A DNA stretch of 64,000 bases from Prorocentrum cordatum (taxonomy: Eukaryota > Sar > Dinophyceae > Prorocentrales > Prorocentraceae). The stretch spans positions 548,186 through 612,185 of the forward strand of contig CAUYUJ010014171.1 of NCBI GenBank assembly GCA_963575745.1, given 5' to 3'. Below are positions 10,256 through 19,260 of this stretch, piece by piece (the stretch's first letter is position 1; the number at the start of each line of letters is the position of its first letter). Below the pieces are notes generated by a model. The model ran no database searches. It was not told the DNA's origin and was given only the letters and a program-made list of their open reading frames with translations. The position numbers and the translations under genes are program-made.

Positions 10256-10870
10256 ACGTTGTCCGCAATGGTAGTCGCATCGTACCGCAGGCAGGTGCCA
10301 GAGTTCCAGTTTGACATCCTAGTGGTCAAGATGGACATCGAGTTGAAATGCCTGAAGGGCCGCCAGAAGGCTTTCCACAAGGTGTTGCGAGACCAGCGTG
10401 AAATGCAGATATCTTATGGCTACGCAGGCATGGCTAGCTTTCGACGCCTGCATCTACCTCTTACAGGCCTTCGCCGTAGACGTACCGGAGGGTGCGCTGT
10501 CCTTCTTCCAGGCGGTGTCTCTGGGCAACTTCGTGCTCCAGCTGGGACTCTTAAACCTGTCCCTGGCCGCGCGGCCCACGGCGCTGCTCCTCTTCGGGTG
10601 CTTTCTCCGATGGTGTGGAGTCTACTTTGGCAGGCAGTGGAATGACGACCAGAGGTTGAACAACTGCAGGATTAGCGCCCTGGACCTATCCACCGGCAGG
10701 ATCATGACGTGGGCGACGACCCAGGTCAAATGTAAGGCTCACTTCGTGGCGGACGAGGTGCTCTGCTTGCGAACGCATTTGGTGACCCGGCTGAAAGTCG
10801 CTGCGTCGATCAGCCCAGAGTTTCGTCCACGACGCTGCGCATGTGGCGTTTCTGACACACCTTAGTGTCG
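10256..10870 (+). pseudogene. Unrecognised coding remnant, part B (membrane-like)
   Basis: Frame 2 from 10,268 reads MVVASYRRQVPEFQFDILVV, KMDIELKCLKGRQKAFHKVL and RDQREMQISYGYAGMA. Near 10,435 sense moves to frame 3 with AFDACIYLLQAFAVDV, then GALSFFQAVSLGNFVLQLGL and ARPTALLLFGCFLRW, i.e. two or three hydrophobic segments. The frame stays open to 10,865. It could be the continuation of part A (8,876-9,489) on the far side of the LINE insertion. That is an inference from position only. No family recognised. Confidence 0.4.
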
Positions 10871-11640
10871 CAAACCTCGGGCTAGTGTATGGCTGATTTT
10901 TGTTTTCAGGACCGCTGCTCGTTCTGAGAGGGTCTCACGCAACCCCGATACTTCTGATTTCAGGCCCCCCTTTCGTCGGGAGAGGCTCTCGGGAGCGGCA
11001 CGGCATCCACAAACGGTGCAAGATGCGTTTGCAAATAGTTCCAGCCAGCGCAGCGGGGCCCGTATTTTCACAAGTTCCGGCCAGCCGTATTTCTGCTTTT
11101 AGGTTTCCATGGGGAGACTCTGCATTTGAGTCCGACGACCTATCATCAAAGTTACCCAGCAGGACCCAGTTCTTGCAACAGCCTTGCCTTCTGACGCGTC
11201 GAGCTGTGGAACAAATACAAAACTATGTTAACTCTCTCTCCCTATCTCTCTCCTGCCCCCTCCGATCTGCAATTTCTTTCCTGCCTCACTTCCTCGTCCA
11301 TTGCATCCTGCCCCTGCCGCTCCTGCCGCCCTTCGGGGCGGAACGCCCCCTCCCCGCCTGCGGAATTGTGGGCGGAATTTGGGTCGCGACCCCGTGGGCG
11401 GCACTCTTCCGTAGAAACTGAGCCCGCGAGGCGCCGCGGGCGGCGAGGCGCCCGCGGGCGCTCCCGGCGCGGAGGCGGCAGAGCTGCTCGCGCAGCTGGC
11501 CGCCGCGGGCGGCGACGCGGACCCGGAGCACTATCAGGCGGGCGCCGCTGTCGAGGGAGAGGGGGAACCCTCACGTTTTCCCGTCGCGAAGAAGCCATGG
11601 CGGGACGTTTTTGGCGCAGTTTTTTCCGGTAAGGGTTCAG
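10871..11640. other. Intergenic, no recognised gene
   Basis: Holds two related short strings around 10,905-10,980 (GTTCTGAGAGGGTCTCACG and GTCGGGAGAGGCTCTCGGG), a pyrimidine-rich stretch at 11,225-11,340, and a very GC-rich patch at 11,430-11,540 with CGCCGCGGGCGGCGA palindromes. Confidence 0.4.
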
Positions 11641-12545
11641 GCCCGGGGCTCTTTTTCAGTGTGCGGGCCATAGGTCCTGTAGGGTGTCGAGCAGGTGGCG
11701 TCGGATTTGGGCACGCAACAATACGTGTGCGGAAGGGGGGTCTCCAATATGTGTCTCGTCGCGCATGCGTTTGGCATGTGCTTTCATGTGTTCCTGGCGG
11801 CAACGAGGCCCCCAGGGTGTTATCCACCTTAATCGCGTCGGGTTCTCTACGCGTAAACTGCGTGCGCGGAGGGGCATGTGCTTTCACGTGTCCACAGGGG
11901 CGCCATGCATTCAGCATGGTGTGGCGGGAGCGGTTCGCTCGAGACATCCACATAGTGGGGATGTTGGATGAGGTTCTTTTTCGACGCTGGTTTTCAACAG
12001 TGACGCTTTCGCTTGAGATATCCTCCGAAAGTAGAGATGTTGGAGAGCGGGCGTCGGATATACAACATGGTGTGTGTGTGTGGGGGGCGTTTCGTAAGAA
12101 ACATCTTTACAACATGGGGATATTAGAGGGTTTATTGTCCGACGCTGGTTTTCAAAAATGTAGCTTCAGAGTCGCGCATGCGTTCGGCACGTGTTTGCGC
12201 ATGCCAGCTTCATACGAATAAGTACGTGCGCGGAAGGTGTGTGTGTGTGTGTGGGGGGGGGGGGGGGGCAACATGCGCCTTGCGCGTGCGCGCGGGGCAC
12301 GTGCTGTCAGCTGTCCACGGCCCCCAGGGAGAGTATCCAACTTTGGGCGGCGCACGCGCTTAGCACGTGTTTTCGCATGACCTTGGCGACAACGGGCCCT
12401 CCCGGGAGGTATCAATTTAGAAGCAGCGGATTCTTCACACGTGCAAATACGTGCGCGGATGGAGGGGGGCCAACATCGCTTGGCACGCGCGCGCGAGATA
12501 CGTGTTTTCACACGCGTCCGCGGTTCCCAGGGGGCCGTCTAGGTT
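11641..12545 (+). repeat. Degenerate tandem repeat of CATGC/CACGTGTTTTC type (family 4)
   Basis: At least four degenerate units share ACGTGTGCGGAAGG, TGCTTTCATGTG or ACGTGTTTTC, CCCCCAGGG and TATCCA landmarks (near 11,720, 11,860, 12,220-12,330 and 12,440-12,540). A GT run followed by 16 G lies at 12,238-12,268. Two more units occur at 61,680-61,830. Confidence 0.7.
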
Positions 12546-12830
12546 TCTGAACGCTTCCGGCGACTTTTCATCACTCCACGAGTTCTATCTGGATGTATTT
12601 CTTAATTTTGCTTGTTTTCCTTGTTATGTTTTGTCACATGAGGTTCACTTGTTTTTTTTTTAATGCCCGCCTATTCTTTACTAGTTGATTATACTTTGGT
12701 TTTTATCACTGTTTCGCTCATGTTCTGCCTCCTCTGCTGCGTGCAGACTGTCGTTATGTAGCCAGGACGCCCTCACATTCCAATGCAGCGCTGTACTTCC
12801 TGCTATGGAGCTTACCCAAAACGCTCGCGA
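12546..12830. other. Spacer, AT-richer, no gene seen
   Basis: About 285 bases with pyrimidine-rich stretches and no protein-like frame. Confidence 0.4.
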
Positions 12831-12831
12831 C

Positions 12832-13240
12832 TCAGGCGAAGTCCTCGCAAGCTTTACCGAACGCTACCAGGCGGTCCTCCTTCTTTGTCACGAACCAGTA
12901 CTGGTACTCACGAACGTACTGCATCACACCAGATCGACGAATGTGCCGAGGTTTCGCCCATTGCTTGTAGTTGCCGAAGAGACCGTCCATGTATCGCGTG
13001 CTTTCCCAGACCTTCTTCCCGCCGATATTTAGCATTTTCGTTCAGTCTTCTTTTCCATGGACGACGGCAATCTGTTTGGCTCGGCTGTCGACTTGCGCCT
13101 GTTCACCAGGGAGTCGTATGTGGCAGTGGAAACTGTCTTTGGTGATGGTGAACCCAAAGCCGGGACGAAGACCTGCGGGAAATTGAGACAATGCATCAAG
13201 GGAGGCTCGACCAGATGCACATGTCCTGCGGCGTTCACCG
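12832..13240 (-). pseudogene. Unrecognised minus-strand coding relic with one in-frame TGA
   Basis: On the minus strand one frame reads LSQFPAGLRPGFGFTITKDS, FHCHIRLPGEQAQVDS, RAKQIAVVHGKED, then TGA at 13,042-13,044, and continues directly as TKMLNIGGKKVWESTRYMDG, LFGNYKQWAKPRHIRRSGVM and QYVREYQYWFVTKKEDRLVA before a terminal TGA at 12,832-12,834. Residue use (many aromatic and Lys/Asn residues) is unlike neighbouring shadow frames, so this is likely a real protein segment of over 130 codons. I do not recognise the family. The upstream end merges into a repeat at about 13,250. It is either a retrocopied piece or an exon of a gene whose other exons I cannot see. Confidence 0.5.
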
Positions 13241-13480
13241 CCAGAGAGGGGCGGAGGAGGGGAGGAAGGCTCGAGGGTCGAGGAACAGGGCTCCGAAGTA
13301 CAGCAGAGATGTCGACTATCGAAATTTAATGTTCGAATCCAGCAGCCGCCGGGAATGGCCAAAAACCTTAGAGGACCTCCGGGTGCATCCAGGGACCTCC
13401 AGAGTAGCAACCTTCGCGGAGCTCCGGAGGCGTCCAAAGACCTCCAGAGGAGGGAGGAGGGGATTTTTTTTTTAAATAGA
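13241..13480 (+). repeat. Short GGACCTCC-type direct repeats
   Basis: GACCTCCGGGTGCATCCAGG, ACCTCCAGAG, GAGCTCCGGAGGCGTCC and ACCTCCAGAGGAGG occur one after another at 13,372-13,460, giving a degenerate ~30-bp repeat. Confidence 0.5.
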
Positions 13481-13484
13481 AAAA

Positions 13485-13980
13485 GGACAGTCACAGATTC
13501 CTTCAATGCTGAACCACGAAACCTGTGGTTTTTCACAAAAACAAACCTCTAGACATTCCAATTTTTTTTTTTGAAATTCAAGAGTTCTCGGGGTCCGAGA
13601 TGGGGAGGACGGGCCGGACCCCTGCCAGGCTCTCCCGCCAGCTGTCCCTCCTGGAATTTGTAGATGTTTTATGGAAAGGCAGAAGGATTATTGGATTTTG
13701 TTTCATTGTTTTTCAATGACAATCACAGGTTTCTTTAAATGTCTTCACTGTTGGACCACGAAACCTGTGACACATCAAAGAATCACATTTCAAAGAATTC
13801 GAGTTTCGAAAGTTTTCGGGATCCGAGGCCGGGAGAGCGGGCCGGATCCATGCCAGGCCTTCCCGCCAGCTGCCCCCCTTGGAGTTCCTGTTTTCTGGAT
13901 CGTCACTTTTTAATTTCATTGATTAATTTGATGACAGTTACAAGTTTCTCTAATGTTGGGCCACGAACCCTGTGACACCC
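13485..13980 (+). repeat. Tandem repeat, unit about 215-235 bp, 2-3 copies
   Basis: Three starts are visible: CAGTCACAGATTCCTTCAAT (13,488), CAATCACAGGTTTCTTTAAA (13,720) and CAGTTACAAGTTTCTCTAAT (13,935), each followed by a CCACGAAACCTGTG-like string. The two complete units also share a TCGGGGTCCGAG...GGGCCGGA...TGCCAGGC..TCCCGCCAGCTG block (13,587-13,645 and 13,818-13,875). Confidence 0.85.
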
Positions 13981-14390
13981 GCAGAAAATTTCAAAACACA
14001 TAAGAAATATAACGACGGTGGGACCCCACATGGACATATGTTGAGCCTGCCTTTAGCCCTTTCCTCCTCGCCCTGGCGGACACCCTCCTCTCGCCCTCTG
14101 CTCTGCCTTCTTTTCCTCTTCCTCCTTCTATTTATCTTCCTCCTCCTCCTTCTCCTCCTCCTTCTCCTCCTCCTTTTCCTCCTTCTCTACCTCCTCCTCA
14201 TCATCACCCTCCCTCTCCCCTTCCCCCCTCCTCATTCTCCTCGGCGCCGTCGCCGCCTCGGCCGGCTCTCGCGCGTTCGTCGACTGCTAGATCGCGAAGC
14301 CTGTGGGACAATCCCGCGGGCCATGCCTTTGGGACAACCCCGCGGGCCGCTGGGGCGTGGGGCAGGCCGTCGGGACAACCCCGCGGTCAG
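13981..14390 (+). repeat. CTC/CTT microsatellite and GGGACAACCCCGCGGGCC short repeats
   Basis: 14,107-14,232 is a pyrimidine microsatellite (CTCCTC with CTT interruptions). 14,306-14,412 carries four copies of GGGACAACCCCGCG (the first reads AATCCCGCG) at 25-45-bp spacing. Confidence 0.75.
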
Positions 14391-15550
14391 GCCATTGGGA
14401 CAACCCCGCGAGCCTCGAGGTGGGCGCGGCCGCGCTCAGGCGAAGGCGGAAAGCCCAGCCGTGCTGCGAGCTGCTCCGCCTCGGTTCTGGAGCTCTCCGA
14501 AATCTCGTCGAACTTCCCGAGCGCCTTCCGCAGGGACGCTGGCGGCCCGCGGCTCACGTGGGCAGACGCAGGGTCAGCATGTTCTGCATGCGCGTGGCGC
14601 GGGAGAACATGACGTCGAGGTGCAGCCACCATTGCCCGTCCGACGTGCCCGTGCGACCAGCGTCCTCATCCTCATCCCTGGCGCAGTCGACGGTGGCGCC
14701 CTCGCGCAGCGTCTGGCCTTGCGATTGCGTGGAGGTCAGGCGCGACGCGTGCGTCAGAGTGAACCCCGAGCGACGCACGACGTGCGGCCCCGAGCTCTGC
14801 CAGGTGGGCTCTTGATCTCTGGGCGTGAACCGACCTTCCATGCCGACGTGCGCTGGTAAGACGCCGTGGATGTCCCCCCCTTTTTTTTGCGCACGTTCGG
14901 GCCGGTCAGCAGGCGCATGCCCGCGCCTGGATCGCCTTGAATCCCGCTGCGCTCCTCTACAGCCTGTAGGAAAACGAGGGACACGCCCAGACGCCGCGCG
15001 TCGCGAAGAGCGCGCGTGTTGATCCACCTCGCGAGCGTCTCCCAGTAGATGCCCATGCCGTAGCCGAGCCGCAAGTTGTCGTGTTGGCGCCGAGGGTCCA
15101 GGACGCCGTAGATGTCCGAGGCCAACGTCTTCTCGCAGGCAGACCAGACCTCTGGTGGGAAGGGCTTGCCCTCGCGCGTGCAGCTCAAGAGCGCGATCAG
15201 AGGGCCCCTGGGTTCGAAGCGCTTCGTGCCCTTCAGTTCGAAGACGCAGTGGAACTGAGAGAAGACCCTGATGGGGTGCTGAATATCCACCGTCAGCGGC
15301 TCCGCGTACTTGTACGACCCGTCGTGCAAGGCTCCACCACCCGATGGGTTACCACCCCCGGCCTGGACGCGAGGGTTTCCCCCTGTGCGCGATTCGGTTG
15401 ACGATGGGTCACCAGTGCCAACCCGGAGACAAGGGTTCACCCCTGCCCCCGATTCGGTCGACGATGAGTTACCACCGCCAGACCGGACGCAAAGGTTTCC
15501 CCCTGCGCCCGGTTCGGCCGAGGATGGGTTACCAACGCGCGCCTCCAAGG
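14390..15550 (-). pseudogene. Pif1-like helicase, C-terminal half remnant
   Basis: On the minus strand the first frame (15,548 downwards) starts with three 20-residue repeats, then YKYAEPLTVDIQHPIRVFSQ, a GKPFPPEVWSACEKTLASD segment and YGMGIYWETLARWINTRALR plus DARRLGVSLVFLQAVEE. After a homopolymer C7T8 tract at 14,874-14,888 the sense continues in another frame as IHGVLPAHVGMEGRF, then GFTLTHASRLTSTQSQGQTL (helicase motif V-like), VDCARDED and WWLHLDVMFSRATRMQNML (motif VI-like). A second shift near 14,560 gives RGPPASLRKALGKFDEI and AARLGF. Pif1-family helicases unwind DNA with ATP. Motifs I-IV are missing, so only the C-terminal half is here. Dinoflagellate genomes hold many such copies, often mobile. 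Two frameshifts make it a pseudogene. Confidence 0.75.
15345..15545 (-). repeat. 60-bp in-frame minisatellite coding a 20-residue peptide repeat
   Basis: Units start at GATGGGTTACCACCCCCGG (15,345), GATGGGTCACCAGTGCC (15,402), GATGAGTTACCACCGCC (15,462) and GATGGGTTACCAACGCG (15,522). On the minus strand they encode variants of VGNPSSAEPGAGGNLCVRSG within the helicase frame, with indels kept in multiples of three. Confidence 0.85.
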
Positions 15551-16190
15551 AGGATATCTAGTACCAGTATGTCTTCGTGCGTCCCATCTCACGGCGGTAT
15601 TCGAGCGGACTCCTGAGCTGCATCCGCCCATGGCACGGAGCTTGCCGCACGCAGCGGCATGCGCGAGATCGCGCCTCTTTTTTCGCTGTCGCCAGTGCGT
15701 GCACCAGCGCAGGCAGCTGGGCAGACGCCGGTCGGGGTGACGACTGCGTCGGCGATGGGGGAGGCCGGAGGTCTTTCTTGAGGCCTCCTGGAGGTCCGCG
15801 GAGCCCTTCAGGGCACAGAGCGGGCCAAGCGGACAGGACAGGTCAGGACAGGAAAAAGCCGCGCTTACACGGCGCATCGGCACACATTGGCATGAAGACA
15901 AAGGCCAGAACATGTGCAGAACATGCTGCTGAATGCACGCGCGCCGGGTCACAGCCAGTGTACTTAGACCAGTGATGGGCGGCGGGTACCATTACACTCG
16001 CACATCGCACACTGAACATGCAAGTGGGCAAGGGGAAAGGAAGCGCGGAGCGGAAGGGAGGAGAGGAGAACAATCTTACACACAATAGTCGTCCACGGGC
16101 CAGGCGGGGGTCAGCCTTCTTCGAAGGCCTCGATCCTTGATGGGAAGGGGGGCTGCTGTGGCCCCCGAGGGCGGGGGCCTCGATCGGGAC
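15551..16190. other. Upstream side of the helicase remnant, nothing recognised
   Basis: The minus frame stays open for ~130 codons (LAHAAACGKLRAMGGCSSG near 15,625), but I see no helicase core motifs. An Arg/Pro-rich plus frame is a shadow. Confidence 0.35.
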
Positions 16191-16490
16191 CACCCTTTGA
16201 TCGATAGCCTCGAAGATGGCCCCTGTAGGCGCTCCATGGTTCCCAAGAGAGCCCCAAGAGAGCCCCAAGAGGGTCCCAAGAGGGTCCCAAGAGGGTCCCA
16301 GATGGCACCCGAGAGGCCCCCAAGAGGCCCCCGAGCGGCCTCAAAGAACCCAAGATGACCTCCAAGATGGCTCAGAAAAAACCTAGCTGGCTCAAGATGG
16401 CTCCCAAGATGCTCCAAACCGCCCCGAAACCGCTCCAAGAGCGCCCAAGAGCGCTCCAAGAGAGCCCCAAGAAGCGGTTTGCCGGCTCCT
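16190..16490 (+). repeat. Repeat family 3: CCAAGAGGGTCC-type degenerate array
   Basis: CCCAAGAGAGCCCCAAGAGG and many variants of CCAAGA(G/T)GG recur every 10-20 bases. The same vocabulary fills 40,290-40,870, 41,290-41,640 (reverse sense), 48,690-48,870, 49,370-49,800, 52,860-53,280 and 62,395-62,470. Confidence 0.85.
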
Positions 16491-16525
16491 GAGGGGGGAG
16501 CTGAGTTTGGGACCCCCCCCATCCT

Positions 16526-16751
16526 GTAACCTCAGGAAGGCATTAAGAACCCCCCCCCCCCCCTTTTCCGGTGGATTATAACGCCCCCGCACCCTGGAGC
16601 GTTATGGCCGCACCGGAAGACCTGGCTGAGGGGACTCGGGGCCTAGCTAAGGCCTGCCAAGCGCAGATTTGCTCCTGCCAAGCTGTGCACTTCGCTCAGA
16701 CCGCTGTCCACTCTGAAGACTCTCGTCTTCCTCCTCCTCCTCCTCCTCCTC

Positions 16752-16798
<47 letters not shown>

Positions 16799-16930
16799 AG
16801 GTGGATTTTGTTTTCTGTGTGCGGCGGGTGCTAAGTGTATCGTTCGGCTAAAACTGCCCGCCTGGAATATTGAGAAAACCGGGTGCTAAGAATAACCCAG
16901 GGGGGTTTCTTAATGCCTTCCTGAGGTTAA
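16526..16930. repeat. Inverted-repeat-flanked cassette around a CTC/GTC microsatellite
   Basis: AACCTCAGGAAGGCATTAAG (16,529-16,548) is repeated as its reverse complement CTTAATGCCTTCCTGAGGTT at 16,909-16,928, with further matching G/C runs on the inner side. Between them lie ~360 bases with a CTC run changing to GTC (16,725-16,798). No ORF of note. The repeat-family-3 vocabulary lies outside both arms. Confidence 0.75.
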
Positions 16931-17510
16931 TCGATGGCCTCCAAGATGATCGCAAGAAACTTTCCAGGGTTACCAAGAGGGTTCCAAGAGGGCACCCAAA
17001 ACTCCCAGAGAGCAGCAGCAGCAGCCGCAATAGTACCTCTAGATGGTTCCATGAGTCCTCGTCCGCGTCGTCCTCATCCTGGTCCTCGTCCTCCTCGTCC
17101 TCATCCTCTTCCTCCCCTTCCCCTCGCTTCCACGCGGCACCCAGGGATGGCCCGATGAGGCCTTCAAGGCCACCCCCTTGCTCGCCTGCCCCAAAGCATA
17201 CAGTCAAGGCTGATTACTAGGTCGACCCTGCCGAATCAAAGGTACCCTTGTGTCCTGTGCCTCGCGACCCAGGCTTCTACATTCATATGGCAACGTGGCC
17301 CTTGGCGCAGTCTCGTGTCCTCTCGCGTGTCCTCCTCAATCCACCCCGACTGTAGGCGTGCGCGGCTGCTGGTCCGAGCAGCCCCCTCCCCCGCCCCCGC
17401 CGGGGCCCCCGCGCGTCGGGGCGGAGGCGCGCAGGCACGGAGGCCGCCTCGCGCCCGCCCGCGGCCGCGTGGGCGGCCCTGCGGGAGCGCTCGGTCCGCG
17501 ATCCCGGTTG
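16931..17510. other. Family-3 fragment, CT microsatellite and GC-rich spacer
   Basis: 16,960-17,010 has CCAAGAGG repeats; 17,060-17,130 is a degenerate GTCCTC microsatellite; 17,365-17,480 is extremely GC-rich. No gene recognised. Confidence 0.5.
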
Positions 17511-17514
17511 GGTG

Positions 17515-18130
17515 GCCCCCCTGTTCGGTCGGGCATGCCCCGCGCACAGGAGGAATGCTCAAGAGCAGTGAAAAAATAGTCCCGGAACGATGCTCCCCTC
17601 CTATAGTCCCCCTCCTAGGGCTCCGTCCCCCTCCTAGGGTCCAGTCGGCCATGCCCCTCTACTCGGGGGCGGCCAAGAGGGGGGGATGACTGGGGGGTTG
17701 GGTAGCATGGCGAGGGCCATGCTATCTCCCCAGGCTTCGTGGCGCCCCTTCTTGCTTCAATGCGTTCCCTGGCATCCCCCCCCCCCCCCGGGCCGCGCAC
17801 AGACCTCGGGCCGTGATTTGCCCCCCCCCCCCCCCCCCCCCCCCCCCCGCCCGCCCTCTCTCTTGGACGCCCCCCTCTTTGGACGCCCCCGCTAGGGTTC
17901 GGTCGGGCATGCCCCCCCACAGGAGGGATGCGCAAGAGTAGTGAACAGATAGTCTGGGGACGATTTTTCGACTATCTTCGATTATTTTTGACTGCACCCG
18001 CGTGGCCGCGCCCCGGAGTCCGGGCCGCGAGGGCATGGAGCTGGAGACCTATTCAAGTCGGGCATGCCCCCCTATATGGAGAATATATACAAATAGTCAA
18101 ACAAATAGTCTGGGGAGGTTTTTTCTTCTT
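17515..18130 (+). repeat. Tandem repeat with GGTCGGGCATGCCCC core, 3 copies
   Basis: GTTCGGTCGGGCATGCCCC occurs at 17,524, a close copy at 17,895, and AGTCGGGCATGCCCC at 18,055. Each is followed by CAGGAGGAATGC- or ATATGGAG-type sequence and then an AATAGTC..GGGGACGA element. A poly-C tract of about 28 is at 17,821-17,849. Confidence 0.75.
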
Positions 18131-18345
18131 TTACTATGTTTGAATGTTGTTTGACTCTGTTCTACTTGTGCAGTTCAAAACCCGGATAGCAGGGCGCCTG
18201 AAGGGCGTGGAAAGGCCTGTCGAATAACTCCGGAAGGACCTGGAGAAAGCTTCCGAAAGACTTTCGGGAGAGCTTCCGGACACGCGTATTGGGAAGCGCT
18301 TAGGAAAGGCTTCTCGGGACACGCTGCGACCTCGAGCAGGGCGCT
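18131..18345 (+). repeat. Short GGAAGCTTCCGGA-type repeats
   Basis: Variants of GAAAGCTTCCGAAAGACTTTCGGGAGAGCTTCCGG follow each other at 18,225-18,310; no gene. Confidence 0.5.
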
Positions 18346-19090
18346 GCGAGGTGTTTTCACGGAAGCTGGAACAGGGCGCTTCGACGTGTTTTCACGAAAT
18401 TTGGAACGACCTCTGGCGCCGCGCGCGTTCGTTTAAACACTTGCAAGAGTTCCACGGGTTGAGGACAACCTGTTTTCAACATGTGGTTCTAGCGCCGCGC
18501 ACATTCGTTTTCAAATTTGCAAGAGCTTCACGGATTGAGGGCGGTTCCTTTTCAACATGTGGCGCTCGCGTTGGCGCCGCGCACATGCGTTATGAACTTT
18601 GTACGAGTTTCACGGGTTGAGGACAACCCGCTTTCGAAATGTGGTTCTCGCCTCAGCGCCGCGCACATCCGTTAAACAAATTGCCAGATTTCCACGGATT
18701 GAGGGCGGTTCTTTTTCAAACCGTGGCTATCGTTTTATACATGTTGTAAGAGTGTCGCGGATTCCAATGATCAGCGTACCAGACATGGCGTGTTGGAAGG
18801 ATTCTGGATTTTGTGGGTGCAAGAGTTACGTTGATTCGCGGTGTTGAAATCACAAGAATGGCTCTCTGGCACGATCCAGGATCGTCAAGACGCAACAGTC
18901 AGGTTGATCCGTGGCGTTGGAATCCCGAGAACAATGTTTTGGTGTGCTTCAGGGTCATCAAACGGTTGTCTTCAAACGAGGCATTTCCCCAACTGGAAAT
19001 GAGCCGTTGCAGGGGCCTGTGAAGAGGGAGTTGAGAGGGAGGGTGTATTCTAACATCGTTGATGGCTCTTGGGTTTACACTGGCCCTCCT
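18346..19090 (-). repeat. Dispersed repeat family 1, copy A (inverted relative to copies B and C)
   Basis: Four units of about 80 bp are built on GCGCCGCGCACATTCGTT, then TTGCAAGAGTTCCACGG and a GAGGGCGGTTCCTTTTCAA string (18,416-18,740). Beyond them come the single-copy parts GTTACGTTGATTCGCGG (18,826), CATCAAACGGTTGTCTTCAAA (18,955) and ACACTGGCCCTCCTCCT (19,077). The same landmarks, reverse complemented and in mirrored order, make up copy C at 54,880-55,540. Confidence 0.85.
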
Positions 19091-19131
19091 CCTCATCCTC
19101 TTCCTCCTCCTCCTCATCCTCTTCTTCCTCC
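19083..19131 (+). repeat. CCT/CTT microsatellite abutting the spliced-leader relic
   Basis: CCTCCTCCTCATCCTCTTCC repeats end exactly where the DinoSL relic starts. Confidence 0.9.
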
Positions 19132-19153
19132 TCCGTTGCCATTTTGGCTCAAG
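19132..19153 (+). other. Dinoflagellate spliced-leader (DinoSL) relic
   Basis: T-CCG-TTG then CCATTTTGGCTCAAG. The published DinoSL has TAG where this has TTG; all other 21 positions agree. DinoSL is added to nuclear mRNAs by trans-splicing and is not expected next to genomic coding DNA unless a spliced RNA was copied back. It lies 107 bases before the ORF1 start codon. Confidence 0.92.
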
Positions 19154-19260
19154 GTGGGGACAGGCCCCATTTGAGTGCGGCAGCCTCTCTTGAAGGGGCG
19201 TTCTGAGGTCAAGCTCAGGCGGACACACCTTCCTCCCTTTTACACATTTTGTGTTCAGTG

